Positions 54,794 to 62,702 of a stretch of 64,000 bases of DNA are shown piece after piece. The stretch is from Marixanthomonas ophiurae (GTDB lineage: Bacteria; Bacteroidota; Bacteroidia; Flavobacteriales; Flavobacteriaceae). The notes beneath the pieces are model-generated. The model made no database searches. It was not told where the DNA came from and was given only the letters and a program-made list of their open reading frames with translations. The position numbers and the translations under genes are program-made. Within the stretch, counting starts at the first letter, position 1, and every line of letters begins with the position of its first letter. The DNA is taken from the NCBI RefSeq assembly GCF_003413745.1, contig NZ_QVID01000001.1, positions 2,170,001-2,234,000 of the forward strand, read 5' to 3'.

Positions 54794-55887
54794 TATAAAT
54801 CGAGTTTTATACGGTTAGACGCCTCACGTTTTTTATCATCGATAACTTTAGCATAAATCTGCGTCGTGCGCAGTTCTTTATGTCCTAATAGCTTGGAAAC
54901 TGTATAAATATCTGTTCCTAAAGTGAGTTGTAAGGTTGCATACGTATGACGAGCGCAATGGAACGTTATCGTTTTACTTATTCCTGCATTCATCATCCAT
55001 TGCTGTAGCTTTAGATTTGTCCAGGCACTATAATGTAAGCCAGGTAATACTAAATCATCATCATTTCCACGTTCGCCTAACAATTCAACAGCTTGGTCTG
55101 AGATAGGAAGGGTTTCTGCTCCTTTAGTTTTTTTCTGTCTGAATCGCACGTAGTAACCTCTTTCTTTGGAATGCTGTATTTCTGACCATTTCATTTTTTC
55201 AATATCAGACCAGCGTAAGCCAGTAAGAGCAGAGAAAATGAATGCCTTTTTGAGTTGTGGCAATTCACATTCAGTATTTACTGCTTTTTGAAGTTCTTCC
55301 AGCGTGAGGAACTCTCGCTGTGGTTCACCTTGTTTGAAATTAGAAACACCATTTGCAGGATTGGATTTTAAGATGCCATCTGCTACGGCTTGCTTTAAAG
55401 CTGCATTAAACTTGCCATAATAGGAATACTTGGAATTTTGAGATAGTGGCTTGTTTGCTCTTCCAATTGCCTTTTTATCCAGATAGTCTTTAAAACCTTC
55501 TACAAATTCCTTGTCGAGGTCTTGAAAAGTAATATCTGTAGGGCGGTATGCTTTGAAATGTTTTAACATACTGTACCAATTACCATAATTACCTGAACTG
55601 GTATTTTTCTTTTCTGCCAATGCCGTGATGTAGGTAGTAAAACTGCCTTTAAGCTTCTCAATGTCATTAAAGCCGTATTGACCTTGCTGAATTTCAACTT
55701 GGCGTTGCGCCCAGATAGTTTCCGCTAACTCGCGTGTTTTCTTATTAACGGTGCGCTCATTTTTCGTTTTCGGATTCTGAATGAGATACAAGCTGAGGTA
55801 CTCAGTCTTGCGTTTGCCTTTATTGTAGTAGTCGAGGTATAAGGCTATTTTTCCGTTTTTCTTGCGTTCTCTGAGTGTGACTTTCAT
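54793..55887 (-). CDS. int: Tyrosine recombinase (element integrase)
   Basis: A 364-residue site-specific recombinase. Residues 1-75 are an arm-binding domain (MKVTLRERKKNGKIALYLDY), 80-190 a SAM-like core-binding domain, 195-350 the catalytic domain with Arg225 (ALTGLRWSD), Lys253/254 region, His310 and Arg313 (FHCARHTYATL), His336 (LLGHKE) and Tyr345 (TTQIYAKV), so it looks fully active. Its position next to the mnmE end and the att core at 56483 explains the site choice. It lies 8 bases after the zinc-ribbon/HTH gene. Confidence 0.9.
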   Translation of the reverse strand: MKVTLRERKKNGKIALYLDYYNKGKRKTEYLSLYLIQNPKTKNERTVNKKTRELAETIWAQRQVEIQQGQYGFNDIEKLKGSFTTYITALAEKKNTSSGNYGNWYSMLKHFKAYRPTDITFQDLDKEFVEGFKDYLDKKAIGRANKPLSQNSKYSYYGKFNAALKQAVADGILKSNPANGVSNFKQGEPQREFLTLEELQKAVNTECELPQLKKAFIFSALTGLRWSDIEKMKWSEIQHSKERGYYVRFRQKKTKGAETLPISDQAVELLGERGNDDDLVLPGLHYSAWTNLKLQQWMMNAGISKTITFHCARHTYATLQLTLGTDIYTVSKLLGHKELRTTQIYAKVIDDKKREASNRIKLDL

Positions 55888-55894
55888 AAGGCTA

Positions 55895-56263
55895 CTAATT
55901 AAAAAGGTTTTCTATCTGGTGACGGGCAACAATATGTTTTCTACCAAATGGCACAGCTTTAAGCTGGCCACGCTTAATCATTCTTTGAATGGCCCATCTG
56001 CTAACACCTATCAGTTTAGATGCATCGGTGATGCTTAAAAAATCCTTGTTGGATAAACTGTCTGCTGAAACTGTTATGGAATCCTGTGCTTCTTGATTTG
56101 CTTTAGTTTCTTGAAGCGCAGCATCAACTTTCTCTTTTCTCTTTCGTGCCTTGTAAGCTTTCTTAGCACAACTGTCGCCACAGTATTTGGTTACGGTTGT
56201 ACGTGCTGTAAAGAGATTACCGCAATGCTGACAGGTTTTTGGGATGTAAAGATTACTGCTCAT
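55895..56263 (-). CDS. Zinc-ribbon plus HTH_17 protein, probable excision/regulatory factor
   Basis: A 122-residue protein from the ATG at 56263 (MSSNLYIPKTCQHCGNLFTA). Cys pairs CQHC (11-14) and CGDSC (about 28-32) form a zinc ribbon; a basic linker follows, and residues 80-122 are a MerR/excisionase-type HTH (SITDASKLIGVSRWAIQRMI, KRGQLKAVPFGRKHIV). A reading extended to a TTG at 56371 would run through the direct repeats at 56266-56313, which look like binding sites, so I prefer the shorter form. Together with the integrase it would control excision. Confidence 0.75.
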   Translation of the reverse strand: MSSNLYIPKTCQHCGNLFTARTTVTKYCGDSCAKKAYKARKRKEKVDAALQETKANQEAQDSITVSADSLSNKDFLSITDASKLIGVSRWAIQRMIKRGQLKAVPFGRKHIVARHQIENLFN

Positions 56264-56265
56264 AA

Positions 56266-56313
56266 ATGGTGCATTATGTAGCGTTATGGTGCAACGTGGG
56301 GCAATATGGTGCA
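56266..56313. repeat. Three ATGGTGCA direct repeats at exact 20-bp spacing
   Basis: ATGGTGCA at 56266-56273, 56286-56293 and 56306-56313, each two helical turns apart, just upstream of the zinc-ribbon/HTH gene. The likely use is cooperative binding of that protein or the integrase. Interspersed bases are not conserved. Confidence 0.7.
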
Positions 56314-56346
56314 TCATTTCGCCTTGTTTCCTAAACCTGATAATTG

Positions 56347-56419
56347 GGCAACAAATACCTTTAGCAGGCAACAGATATACAACAAATATAGCTTAAAAAA
56401 AGCAAAAAGGCAACAAAAA
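56347..56419. repeat. Cluster of arm-type repeats (GGCAACAAATA) at the right end
   Basis: GGCAACAAATA at 56347-56357, GGCAACAGATA at 56367-56377, TACAACAAATA at 56378-56388 and GGCAACAAAAA at 56409-56419, all in one direction. The first is identical to 26810-26820 at the left end. An asymmetric set of arm sites is normal for tyrosine-recombinase att regions. Confidence 0.6.
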
Positions 56420-56482
56420 AGAAGCAATAAATAACACGTAATACCTTGTATAACAAGGAAAAGCTAATAAAAGGAAAAGTAA

Positions 56483-56500
56483 TTACTTCCCGATGCAAAA
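56483..56500 (-). repeat. Right attachment site within the mnmE 3' end
   Basis: TTACTTCCCGATGCAAAA; it covers the stop and the last codons Phe-Cys-Ile-Gly-Lys of mnmE. It matches the left copy at 17 of 18 bases. Confidence 0.8.
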
Positions 56501-57919
56501 GTTAGCGAAAATGTTTCCCAAAAGCTCATCATTGCTTATTTCACCGGTAATTTCACCAAAGTAATACAACGCCTGACGAATGTCTATTGCCATTAAATCA
56601 CTGCTTAAATTACTATCAATACCTTGTTGTACTTTATGAATTTCTTCCAATGCTTTTAATAATGAGTCGTAATGACGCGTATTGGTGACAATGGTTTCAT
56701 TATTTCGAAGTGCCCCGGTATTTACAAAATCAAATAGAGTCGTTTGTAGTTCTTCAACGCCTTCGCCTGTTTTTGCTGAAAGAGTCAATAGTTGGTAGTT
56801 GGTCGTGGGTAGGGTTTTGGTTATTTGTTTTTTGAATGCGGAACGGTCTGTTACGTTAAGTTCATCTATTTTATTGGCGATAACCAATAAGGGTTTCTGC
56901 GGAAACCGGTTTTTAATCTTCTCTACTTCAACTGAAATAGATGAATATTTCTCTCCCTTTGGGGGAGATGCCCGAAGGGCAGAGGGGGAAGCTTCAAATA
57001 AGTAAACAACCACCTGCGCCTGTTCCATTTTTTCAAAGGTCTTTTTTATGCCTAAGCCTTCAATAGTATCGGTCGTTTCTCTAATTCCAGCAGTATCAAT
57101 AAATCGGAAGCCTATGCCGCCAATGGTAATTTCATCTTCAATGGTGTCACGCGTAGTACCTGCGATGTCGCTTACAATGGCTCTTTCTTCGTTTAGCAAT
57201 GCGTTTAACAACGTAGATTTACCAACGTTGGGTTCGCCTACAATGGCAACAGGAATCCCGTTTTTAAGCACATTTCCCGTAGCGAATGAGTCGATCAAGC
57301 GTTTTAAAACGTGTGTGATTCGGGTAATTAATTTCTGAAATTCGTCCCGGTTGGCAAATTCTACATCTTCTTCAGCAAAGTCTAACTCTAATTCAATTAA
57401 AGATGCGAAGTCTAACAATTCTTGTCGCAGTTGTTTTATTTCTGAAGAAAATCCGCCGCGCATTTGTTGAATGGCCAACTGATGCGAAGCTGCCGAATCA
57501 CTACTTATTAAATCGGCTACTGCTTCAGCTTGGCTTAGATCCATCTTTCCGCTTAAAAAAGCACGTAGGGTAAACTCACCTGCTTGCGCCATTCGGCAAC
57601 CGTTCCGAAGGCATAATTGGATAATCTCTTGTTGAATATAACTACTGCCATGACACGAAAACTCTACTACATTTTCGCCTGTATAACTGTTGGGGTTTTT
57701 AAACACTGTAGCCAACACTTGGTCGATTACACGAGTATCGTCCATTATATTACCTAAATGTACGGTGTGCGTTTTCTGCTTCGTTAAATCTTTCCCTGAA
57801 ACTGAGGCAAACAACTTGGCAGCAATGGTAATGGCATCGTTGCCTGAAAGTCTAATTATGGCAATGGCTCCTGCACCTGAAGGGGTGGCTAATGCAACGA
57901 TTGTATCTGTGTGTGTCAT
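56483..57919 (-). CDS. mnmE: tRNA modification GTPase MnmE (TrmE)
   Basis: A 478-residue GTPase that, with MnmG, installs the carboxymethylaminomethyl group on U34 of certain tRNAs. The N-terminal tetrahydrofolate-binding domain (DTIVALATPSGAGAIAIIRL) is followed by the helical domain, the inserted G domain with GEPNVGKS (228-235), TTRDT (255-259), DTAG (275-278) and NKID (349-352), and the C-terminal CIGK that carries the catalytic Cys. The ATG at 57919 fits the family; a TTG three codons upstream is unlikely. Residues about 310-324 are encoded by a palindromic repeat inserted in frame, making the protein slightly long. The gene's last 18 bases are the target of the element. Confidence 0.95.
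   Translation of the reverse strand: MTHTDTIVALATPSGAGAIAIIRLSGNDAITIAAKLFASVSGKDLTKQKTHTVHLGNIMDDTRVIDQVLATVFKNPNSYTGENVVEFSCHGSSYIQQEIIQLCLRNGCRMAQAGEFTLRAFLSGKMDLSQAEAVADLISSDSAASHQLAIQQMRGGFSSEIKQLRQELLDFASLIELELDFAEEDVEFANRDEFQKLITRITHVLKRLIDSFATGNVLKNGIPVAIVGEPNVGKSTLLNALLNEERAIVSDIAGTTRDTIEDEITIGGIGFRFIDTAGIRETTDTIEGLGIKKTFEKMEQAQVVVYLFEASPSALRASPPKGEKYSSISVEVEKIKNRFPQKPLLVIANKIDELNVTDRSAFKKQITKTLPTTNYQLLTLSAKTGEGVEELQTTLFDFVNTGALRNNETIVTNTRHYDSLLKALEEIHKVQQGIDSNLSSDLMAIDIRQALYYFGEITGEISNDELLGNIFANFCIGK
56951..56990. repeat. Palindromic REP-like repeat inserted in frame in mnmE
   Basis: Contains the palindromes GCCCGAAGGGC (56970-56980) and CTCCC-TTT-GGGGGAG (56953-56967), with a G-rich tail. 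This block is familiar as a dispersed intergenic repeat of flavobacterial genomes (from memory). Here it encodes residues between the G3 and G4 motifs. Confidence 0.7.
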
Positions 57920-58020
57920 AGACTGCAAAAGTACATAATTCCTTTTTTCGATTGGTCTGTGTGTAACATTTTATCACTTTTCACTACTTATCTAGTATAT
58001 CAATCAAAATCATTCAAAAA

Positions 58021-58407
58021 ATGGAAGTAATCAATCCCACACCACAACAAGCCGAGTACACCACGGCAAAACGAACCGACAATCAATTATTGGTCATTAC
58101 ACACGTTTCACAACTGCTAACCTATGTCACAGGATTTGGCGGACTAATAGTACCGTTAATTCTTTGGCTTACTCAAAGGGACAAAGTAGTAGGAATGGAC
58201 GAGCATGGAAAAGCCATCGTTAATTTTCAACTGACTTTAATTCTATTGACTATCATAAGCATTCCGGCCATATTGTTATTAGGCTTAGGTATTTTAATGC
58301 TCATTTTTATAGGTATTGTTGCGTTTGTACTGCCTATTGTAAACGCGGTACGCGCCAGTAATAATGAATCGCCAAGCCTTTTTATGACCATTCGGTTTAT
58401 TTCGTAA
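58021..58407 (+). CDS. DUF4870 domain membrane protein
   Basis: A 128-residue membrane protein with three hydrophobic segments (about 40-58, 72-92 and 92-112) and the DUF4870 pattern: LITHVSQLLTYVTGFGGLIV, then HGKAIVNFQLTLILL and the C-terminal VNAVRASN. Proteins of this kind are common small membrane proteins of unknown role. The ATG at 58021 lies about 100 bases upstream of the divergent mnmE start region. It is followed after 28 bases by an unknown gene. Confidence 0.8.
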   Translation: MEVINPTPQQAEYTTAKRTDNQLLVITHVSQLLTYVTGFGGLIVPLILWLTQRDKVVGMDEHGKAIVNFQLTLILLTIISIPAILLLGLGILMLIFIGIVAFVLPIVNAVRASNNESPSLFMTIRFIS

Positions 58408-58435
58408 TAAAAATGACTAATAGATAAATTTTAAG

Positions 58436-58924
58436 ATGAAACTAAACTGGAAGAAAGGAGCATTTTCAAACAGATATAAGCTGTATTCCAATGGGAGGGA
58501 AGTAGGCGAACTTGCGGAAAAAACCTTTTCTTCAAATGCTATTGGAATACTTTTAAATAAGAAGTTTAGGTTTGAAACTAGTGGCTTCTTGAAACAAACA
58601 ACCAATGTTATTGACATTGAAAGCAATAAAAAAGTAGGGGAAATTACTTATAATGGTTTTTGTTCAAAAGCTACGGCCACTTTTAACAATGATAGTTTTG
58701 TTTGGAAATATGAAAATGCATGGAATACCAAATGGAGCTTCAATCAAAATGATAAAAAGTTAGTAACATCTTCAGTTTCATTTTCAAGCGGCACAGTAGA
58801 ATCTAAAACCGAAGAAGCAATCTATTTGTTAACAGCTTTGTTTATAGATACTTATTACAGAAAAATGGCTGTCGCAGCAATAATTGTCATTTTTATACCT
58901 ATTTGGATGGCTAGTTTTAACTAG
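58436..58924 (+). CDS. Unknown protein with C-terminal membrane segment
   Basis: A 162-residue protein of unknown family. The soluble part (1-135) is basic and beta-rich with repeated NxxxVGEL/ITY-type elements (NGREVGELAEKTFSSNAIGI, NKKVGEITYNGFCSKATATF), somewhat like a tubby/LURP-type or DUF-style beta-barrel. The C-terminus (about 140-158, KMAVAAIIVIFIPIWMASF) is a single membrane helix. It probably shares a transcript with the DUF4870 gene. It ends 4 bases before the convergent TonB-receptor stop. Confidence 0.6.
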   Translation: MKLNWKKGAFSNRYKLYSNGREVGELAEKTFSSNAIGILLNKKFRFETSGFLKQTTNVIDIESNKKVGEITYNGFCSKATATFNNDSFVWKYENAWNTKWSFNQNDKKLVTSSVSFSSGTVESKTEEAIYLLTALFIDTYYRKMAVAAIIVIFIPIWMASFN

Positions 58925-58928
58925 GTTT

Positions 58929-61211
58929 TTAAAAAGTATATTGAATTTGTAAACTACTATAATAATTACGAGGTAAACCAGGGTAGTAGTACCGAGGTTC
59001 ACTTCCACCAAAACCAGAGGCATTAATTAAAATTGAGGAGGCATACATTGAATTAGTTACATTATTAATGCCTGCTGAAAGCCGGATATAAAAAGCATCT
59101 GCTATCGCCTTTTTATATTCGGCTTGTATATTTAATAGGTTGTATGAATTACTATACAGCGAGTTGCTATCGGTTATTGGCTGACTCCCAATGTGTCTAA
59201 AGTTTGAGGAAATATCTATCCCTGAGTTGTGATAAACTCGTATTCCTGCGGTTATCTTTTTATCAGGCACACCCGTGAGGTCATTTCCTGAAAAATCATC
59301 TGCTTCATCTACAAAATCAAGAAACTTGTGAAAATTAAATTCTGCATTTATAAAAGGATTAATTTCAAAACCTGAAGCTATATTAAAGCTATAATTTGCC
59401 TGAAACTCCAAACCGCGATGATGTGTCTTACCAGCGTTTCTACCTATAAATTGATCATTGCCCACCCGTTCAGCCACCAAAAGATTGGATATAGACAATA
59501 AATAAGCGGCAGATTGTAAGTGTAAATTTCGGTTGAAGAAATATAAATCGGCTCCTACTTCATAATTCCAGCCGGTTTCGGGACCAATGTCTGGATTTAT
59601 AATTCCCTCGGGTGTTAAGGTTTCTTCTAGACTAGGATAATTAAACCCTTTACTAATATTTCCGTAGAAAGAAGTATTTGACGATGCCGTATATAATATA
59701 TTTAGGTTTGGTGCTACAATAAGATCAAAATTTCTATTGGCAGATGTATTTTCGCTTCCTGTATTAAAAGCATCGGTATAATCATAGGTAGTTTTATTTA
59801 CATTTACGCCAATTTCTGCTTCAAGAGTAGCGGTAAGAGGTAAAATGGTAGTAGTAAAAACGTTTAATTGCTTTCTGATTTCTTTGTTTTTACTAAGTAA
59901 ACCACCTTCTAAGCTACCTTGGCTGTTATTTTCTTCATATAAATTTTCAATTGTTTTCCATCGGTATTCATCTTGATACCATTCACCTCCAAAACTTACG
60001 GAGGCTTGTCGTGCGTTAAAAGTGAACGATTTGGCAAATACTGTTCTGGCACCATAGCCATTTGTTATTTCATCTAAAATATTAAAGGGGCGTGGCTCAT
60101 AGTGATCTGAATACGTATAATAGATGCTTGTGTTATTGCTGAAAGTTTCCGAAAATGTACTGGAAAAACTAAGACCAGTTACCGTTTGGCGGTTGTCTTC
60201 ATAGCCCTTAGAAGCATCCCAAGTAAATGCAGCTTGCGTAGGATCTTCAGTAAAATCTGTCAATGCTAACGAGCTTGGTATTTGAGCGTTGTTGTTAAGG
60301 TGATTAACTAAAAAAGAAATACTGTATTTATCATTAAATTGATAGTCTGTGTTCAAAAAATAGCTATTCCGGTTGTACCGACTGTTATCCCGATATCCGT
60401 CCTGTTGTAGGTGATCGTAATTAAAATTAATGGAGAGCTTGTCTTCTTTAATAGCAGCGCTCCATGTCTTCTTAAATAATCCATAAGAGCCTACTGTTAC
60501 TGTATTTGAAACGTTAGCTCCGTTTTTCAGAAGTTCTTTAGAGTTAAGCAATAAAGTTCCGCCAAGGTTGGTTCCGTATTGCGTAGCCTTCGGACCTTTA
60601 ATAATTTCAATATTCTGTATGTTGTTAGCATCGTAAGTATCGATAGCCGTTTCGCCTACACCGTTGGTAATAGGAATTCCATTAAAGTAAGCTCGTATTT
60701 TATTAGTACCATACAATGTTCTAGAACCTACACCCCGGATGGTGATTCGATTGGTATTAATGGCTCCTTGCTGAATATAGACCCCAGGTGTTTCATTAAT
60801 TGCTGAAACCAAATCTACCGGGCTATAAGCTTCAATAGTTTCTGAAGAAATATCTGAAGTAGGCACAAGTACACCACTTTCTTTTTGAAACTTGGAAGCC
60901 AAAATAACGGGTTCCAATTGTTCGGTTTCCTTTATTCTTTTCAGAATATAGGTTTTACCTGTTTCTGAAACAGTGATCATTTCGGAATAAAAATCAGGAT
61001 GCTGAAGCATAACTGTAACAGGAAGCTCAATTTCTGAAGAAAAAGAAAATGCTCCATTTGAATTTGTGCTAACCATTAAAGAGTCGCTAACCCTTGCCGA
61101 AACACCTTCAATTGGTATGGTATTTTCAGTTATAACAATACCAGTAATTTGGGCCGTACTATTAAAAAAGACGGCTATAAAAATAACCGTCATAATGTGT
61201 TTTTTCTGCAT
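58929..61211 (-). CDS. TonB-dependent receptor with N-terminal carboxypeptidase-like domain
   Basis: A 760-residue outer-membrane receptor. Signal peptide (ends NSTAQ), then a carboxypeptidase-regulatory-like domain (about 22-95), a TonB-box-like region (KETEQLEPVILASKF), a plug with INETPGVYIQQGAINTNRIT, GVGSRTLYGTNKIRAYFNGI and IEIIKGPKATQYGTNLGG, and a C-terminal barrel ending LQIQYTF. The plug layout is that of FecA/FhuA-like ligand-gated receptors. It is coupled with a sorbosone/glucose-dehydrogenase-like lipoprotein 13 bases upstream in the same orientation, which suggests a sugar, quinone-linked or metal-chelate substrate. The substrate is unknown. Confidence 0.8.
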   Translation of the reverse strand: MQKKHIMTVIFIAVFFNSTAQITGIVITENTIPIEGVSARVSDSLMVSTNSNGAFSFSSEIELPVTVMLQHPDFYSEMITVSETGKTYILKRIKETEQLEPVILASKFQKESGVLVPTSDISSETIEAYSPVDLVSAINETPGVYIQQGAINTNRITIRGVGSRTLYGTNKIRAYFNGIPITNGVGETAIDTYDANNIQNIEIIKGPKATQYGTNLGGTLLLNSKELLKNGANVSNTVTVGSYGLFKKTWSAAIKEDKLSINFNYDHLQQDGYRDNSRYNRNSYFLNTDYQFNDKYSISFLVNHLNNNAQIPSSLALTDFTEDPTQAAFTWDASKGYEDNRQTVTGLSFSSTFSETFSNNTSIYYTYSDHYEPRPFNILDEITNGYGARTVFAKSFTFNARQASVSFGGEWYQDEYRWKTIENLYEENNSQGSLEGGLLSKNKEIRKQLNVFTTTILPLTATLEAEIGVNVNKTTYDYTDAFNTGSENTSANRNFDLIVAPNLNILYTASSNTSFYGNISKGFNYPSLEETLTPEGIINPDIGPETGWNYEVGADLYFFNRNLHLQSAAYLLSISNLLVAERVGNDQFIGRNAGKTHHRGLEFQANYSFNIASGFEINPFINAEFNFHKFLDFVDEADDFSGNDLTGVPDKKITAGIRVYHNSGIDISSNFRHIGSQPITDSNSLYSNSYNLLNIQAEYKKAIADAFYIRLSAGINNVTNSMYASSILINASGFGGSEPRYYYPGLPRNYYSSLQIQYTF

Positions 61212-61223
61212 AGATATTTTCTG

Positions 61224-62513
61224 TTATTGGTCGTAGCTTACTTTCCAAATGGTGTTTCCGGTATCGTCATTTACCAATAAAGCTCCGTCTGGAGTTACCG
61301 TAACACCAACTGGACGTCCATAGACGTTTCCTTCTTCTTCATTGGCGATAAAACCACCGAGAAAATCTTGTTGTTTACCAGCTGGTTTTCCATTTTTAAA
61401 AGGAACAAACGTTACTTTGTACCCTGAAAATTTTGAACGATTCCAAGAACCGTGTTGGCCAATAAAAGCACCATTTTTGTACTTTTCTGGAAATTGGTCA
61501 CCCGTATAAAAAGTGAAACCTAGAGAAGCGGTATGTGGTCCTACTGAAACATCAGGTACAATTGCTTTTGCAACTAACGAATCTGCTTTTCCTTCCATTC
61601 TAGGATCTTCAATTTGACCAAAATAGGAATAAGGCCAACCATAAAAACCACCTTTTTGTACACTAGTTATATAATCGGGAACTAGATTATCACCTAACTT
61701 ATCACGTTCGTTAACAGCTGTCCATAGATCACCAGTAATAGGATTCCAGTCCATCCCAACAGGGTTTCGTAAGCCACTTGCGTATATAATTTCGCCACTA
61801 CCATCTAGATTCACTTCGAGAATGTTAGCACGTCTAATTTCTTCTTTCATTCCGTGTTCGCCAACATTACTAGCTGATCCCACCGAAATATAAATTTTAT
61901 CTTTTTCATCATTCGTAATAATGTTCCGTGTCCAGTGATTGTTATAACCTCCAGCGGGAAGTGAAACAATTTTAGCCCCTTCTACATCTTTTAAGGAAGT
62001 TTGACCTTCTTTATACGGATATTTGTAGAGCCCGTCGGTATTAGCTACATAAAATGCATTCCCTATTACAAGCATACCAAACGGTTGATTTAAGTCTTCT
62101 AAAAATGTTTCTCGCACTTCAAATTCACCGTCTTTATTTGTATCACGAAGCAATGTTATTTTGTTGGCACTGCTTTTGGTATTTGATTCTACCACGAAAA
62201 TATCATTGTTAGGCGCAATATATGTCCAACGTGGGTTGTCAAAGCCATCTGCAAATTTTGTTACAGTAAAACCTTCAGGAGCTTTTGGCATTGTATTTTC
62301 CGGCCAATCCACCATATTGTATAACTTCGCTGTAGACTTAGTAGCATACGGAGCTGGTAAAACAATATCGCCAATAGCAGTTTGTACCGTATCGGCTGTA
62401 TATTCTTGAGCGGCTAAATCAGAATCAGATTCTGCTTTCTTTTCAGCAAATTGTTGCTTACAAGAAAGAAAAGCGAGACTAATAGCAAGGGTAATTAGAG
62501 TAAGTTTTTTCAT
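61224..62513 (-). CDS. Sorbosone/glucose-dehydrogenase-like (PQQ-type beta-propeller) lipoprotein
   Basis: A 429-residue lipoprotein with lipobox LSC (about Cys18) and a six-bladed beta-propeller of the soluble quinoprotein glucose/sorbosone dehydrogenase family: FADGFDNPRWTYIAPNNDIF, NQPFGMLVIGNAFYVANTDG, YASGLRNPVGMDWNPITGDL, HGSWNRSKFSGYKVTF, and GRPVGVTVTPDGALLVNDDT. PQQ was not traced to specific residues, so a PQQ-free propeller role remains possible. It forms a two-gene unit with the TonB receptor downstream and probably acts on the periplasmic or outer face. Confidence 0.8.
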   Translation of the reverse strand: MKKLTLITLAISLAFLSCKQQFAEKKAESDSDLAAQEYTADTVQTAIGDIVLPAPYATKSTAKLYNMVDWPENTMPKAPEGFTVTKFADGFDNPRWTYIAPNNDIFVVESNTKSSANKITLLRDTNKDGEFEVRETFLEDLNQPFGMLVIGNAFYVANTDGLYKYPYKEGQTSLKDVEGAKIVSLPAGGYNNHWTRNIITNDEKDKIYISVGSASNVGEHGMKEEIRRANILEVNLDGSGEIIYASGLRNPVGMDWNPITGDLWTAVNERDKLGDNLVPDYITSVQKGGFYGWPYSYFGQIEDPRMEGKADSLVAKAIVPDVSVGPHTASLGFTFYTGDQFPEKYKNGAFIGQHGSWNRSKFSGYKVTFVPFKNGKPAGKQQDFLGGFIANEEEGNVYGRPVGVTVTPDGALLVNDDTGNTIWKVSYDQ

Positions 62514-62613
62514 AGTGATTTTCTTTTCCCCTTAAAATACTATGAAACTTTCAGAAAAGTAGTCTAGGATGGAATAGTTTAAAGTTTATTTAACTGTTTC
62601 AGCGATGTAAATT

Positions 62614-62655
62614 AAAAAATCCACAGTCCTAAAGATATAGGAATGTGGATTTTTA
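62614..62655 (-). terminator. Rho-independent terminator of dnaN
   Basis: Perfect 11-bp outer stem (62615-62625 with 62644-62654) and an inner CCTA/TAGG stem, with A and T tracts outside. It is placed about 48 bases after the dnaN stop and can serve both directions. Confidence 0.8.
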
Positions 62656-62702
62656 TATTCTTTTCTTAAGAAAATTTTTGCTTGTCGAGCGGAGTCGAGA
62701 CG

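Larger units (their letters stand above)
26754..56500. mobile_element. Integrated element of about 29.7 kb at the 3' end of mnmE, carrying a defence island
   Basis: The ends are an 18-base direct repeat with one mismatch (26754-26771 and 56483-56500). Both copies encode FCIGK-stop, the mnmE C-terminus, differing by a silent Gly codon. The recombinase gene sits beside the mnmE copy, as in SGI1, which uses the same gene end in Salmonella. An 11-base repeat GGCAACAAATA occurs near both ends. Inside are a tyrosine recombinase, HTH/excisionase-type genes, a BT4734/VirE-N gene, a PriCT-2/DUF3987 gene, a 14-gene defence directon, a DUF6266 gene and a YegP-like gene. I see no relaxase, coupling protein or transfer gene, so movement would need a helper or simple excision. 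The boundaries are inferred from sequence only. Confidence 0.8.

Noticed and set aside
56264-56371. Longer reading of the zinc-ribbon/HTH protein from a TTG at 56371
   Set aside because: It would translate through two sets of ordered direct repeats that look like DNA-binding sites; the ATG at 56263 gives a normal protein.
57920-57928. TTG start for mnmE three codons upstream
   Set aside because: The ATG at 57919 gives the expected N-terminus; the extension overlaps a promoter-like box.
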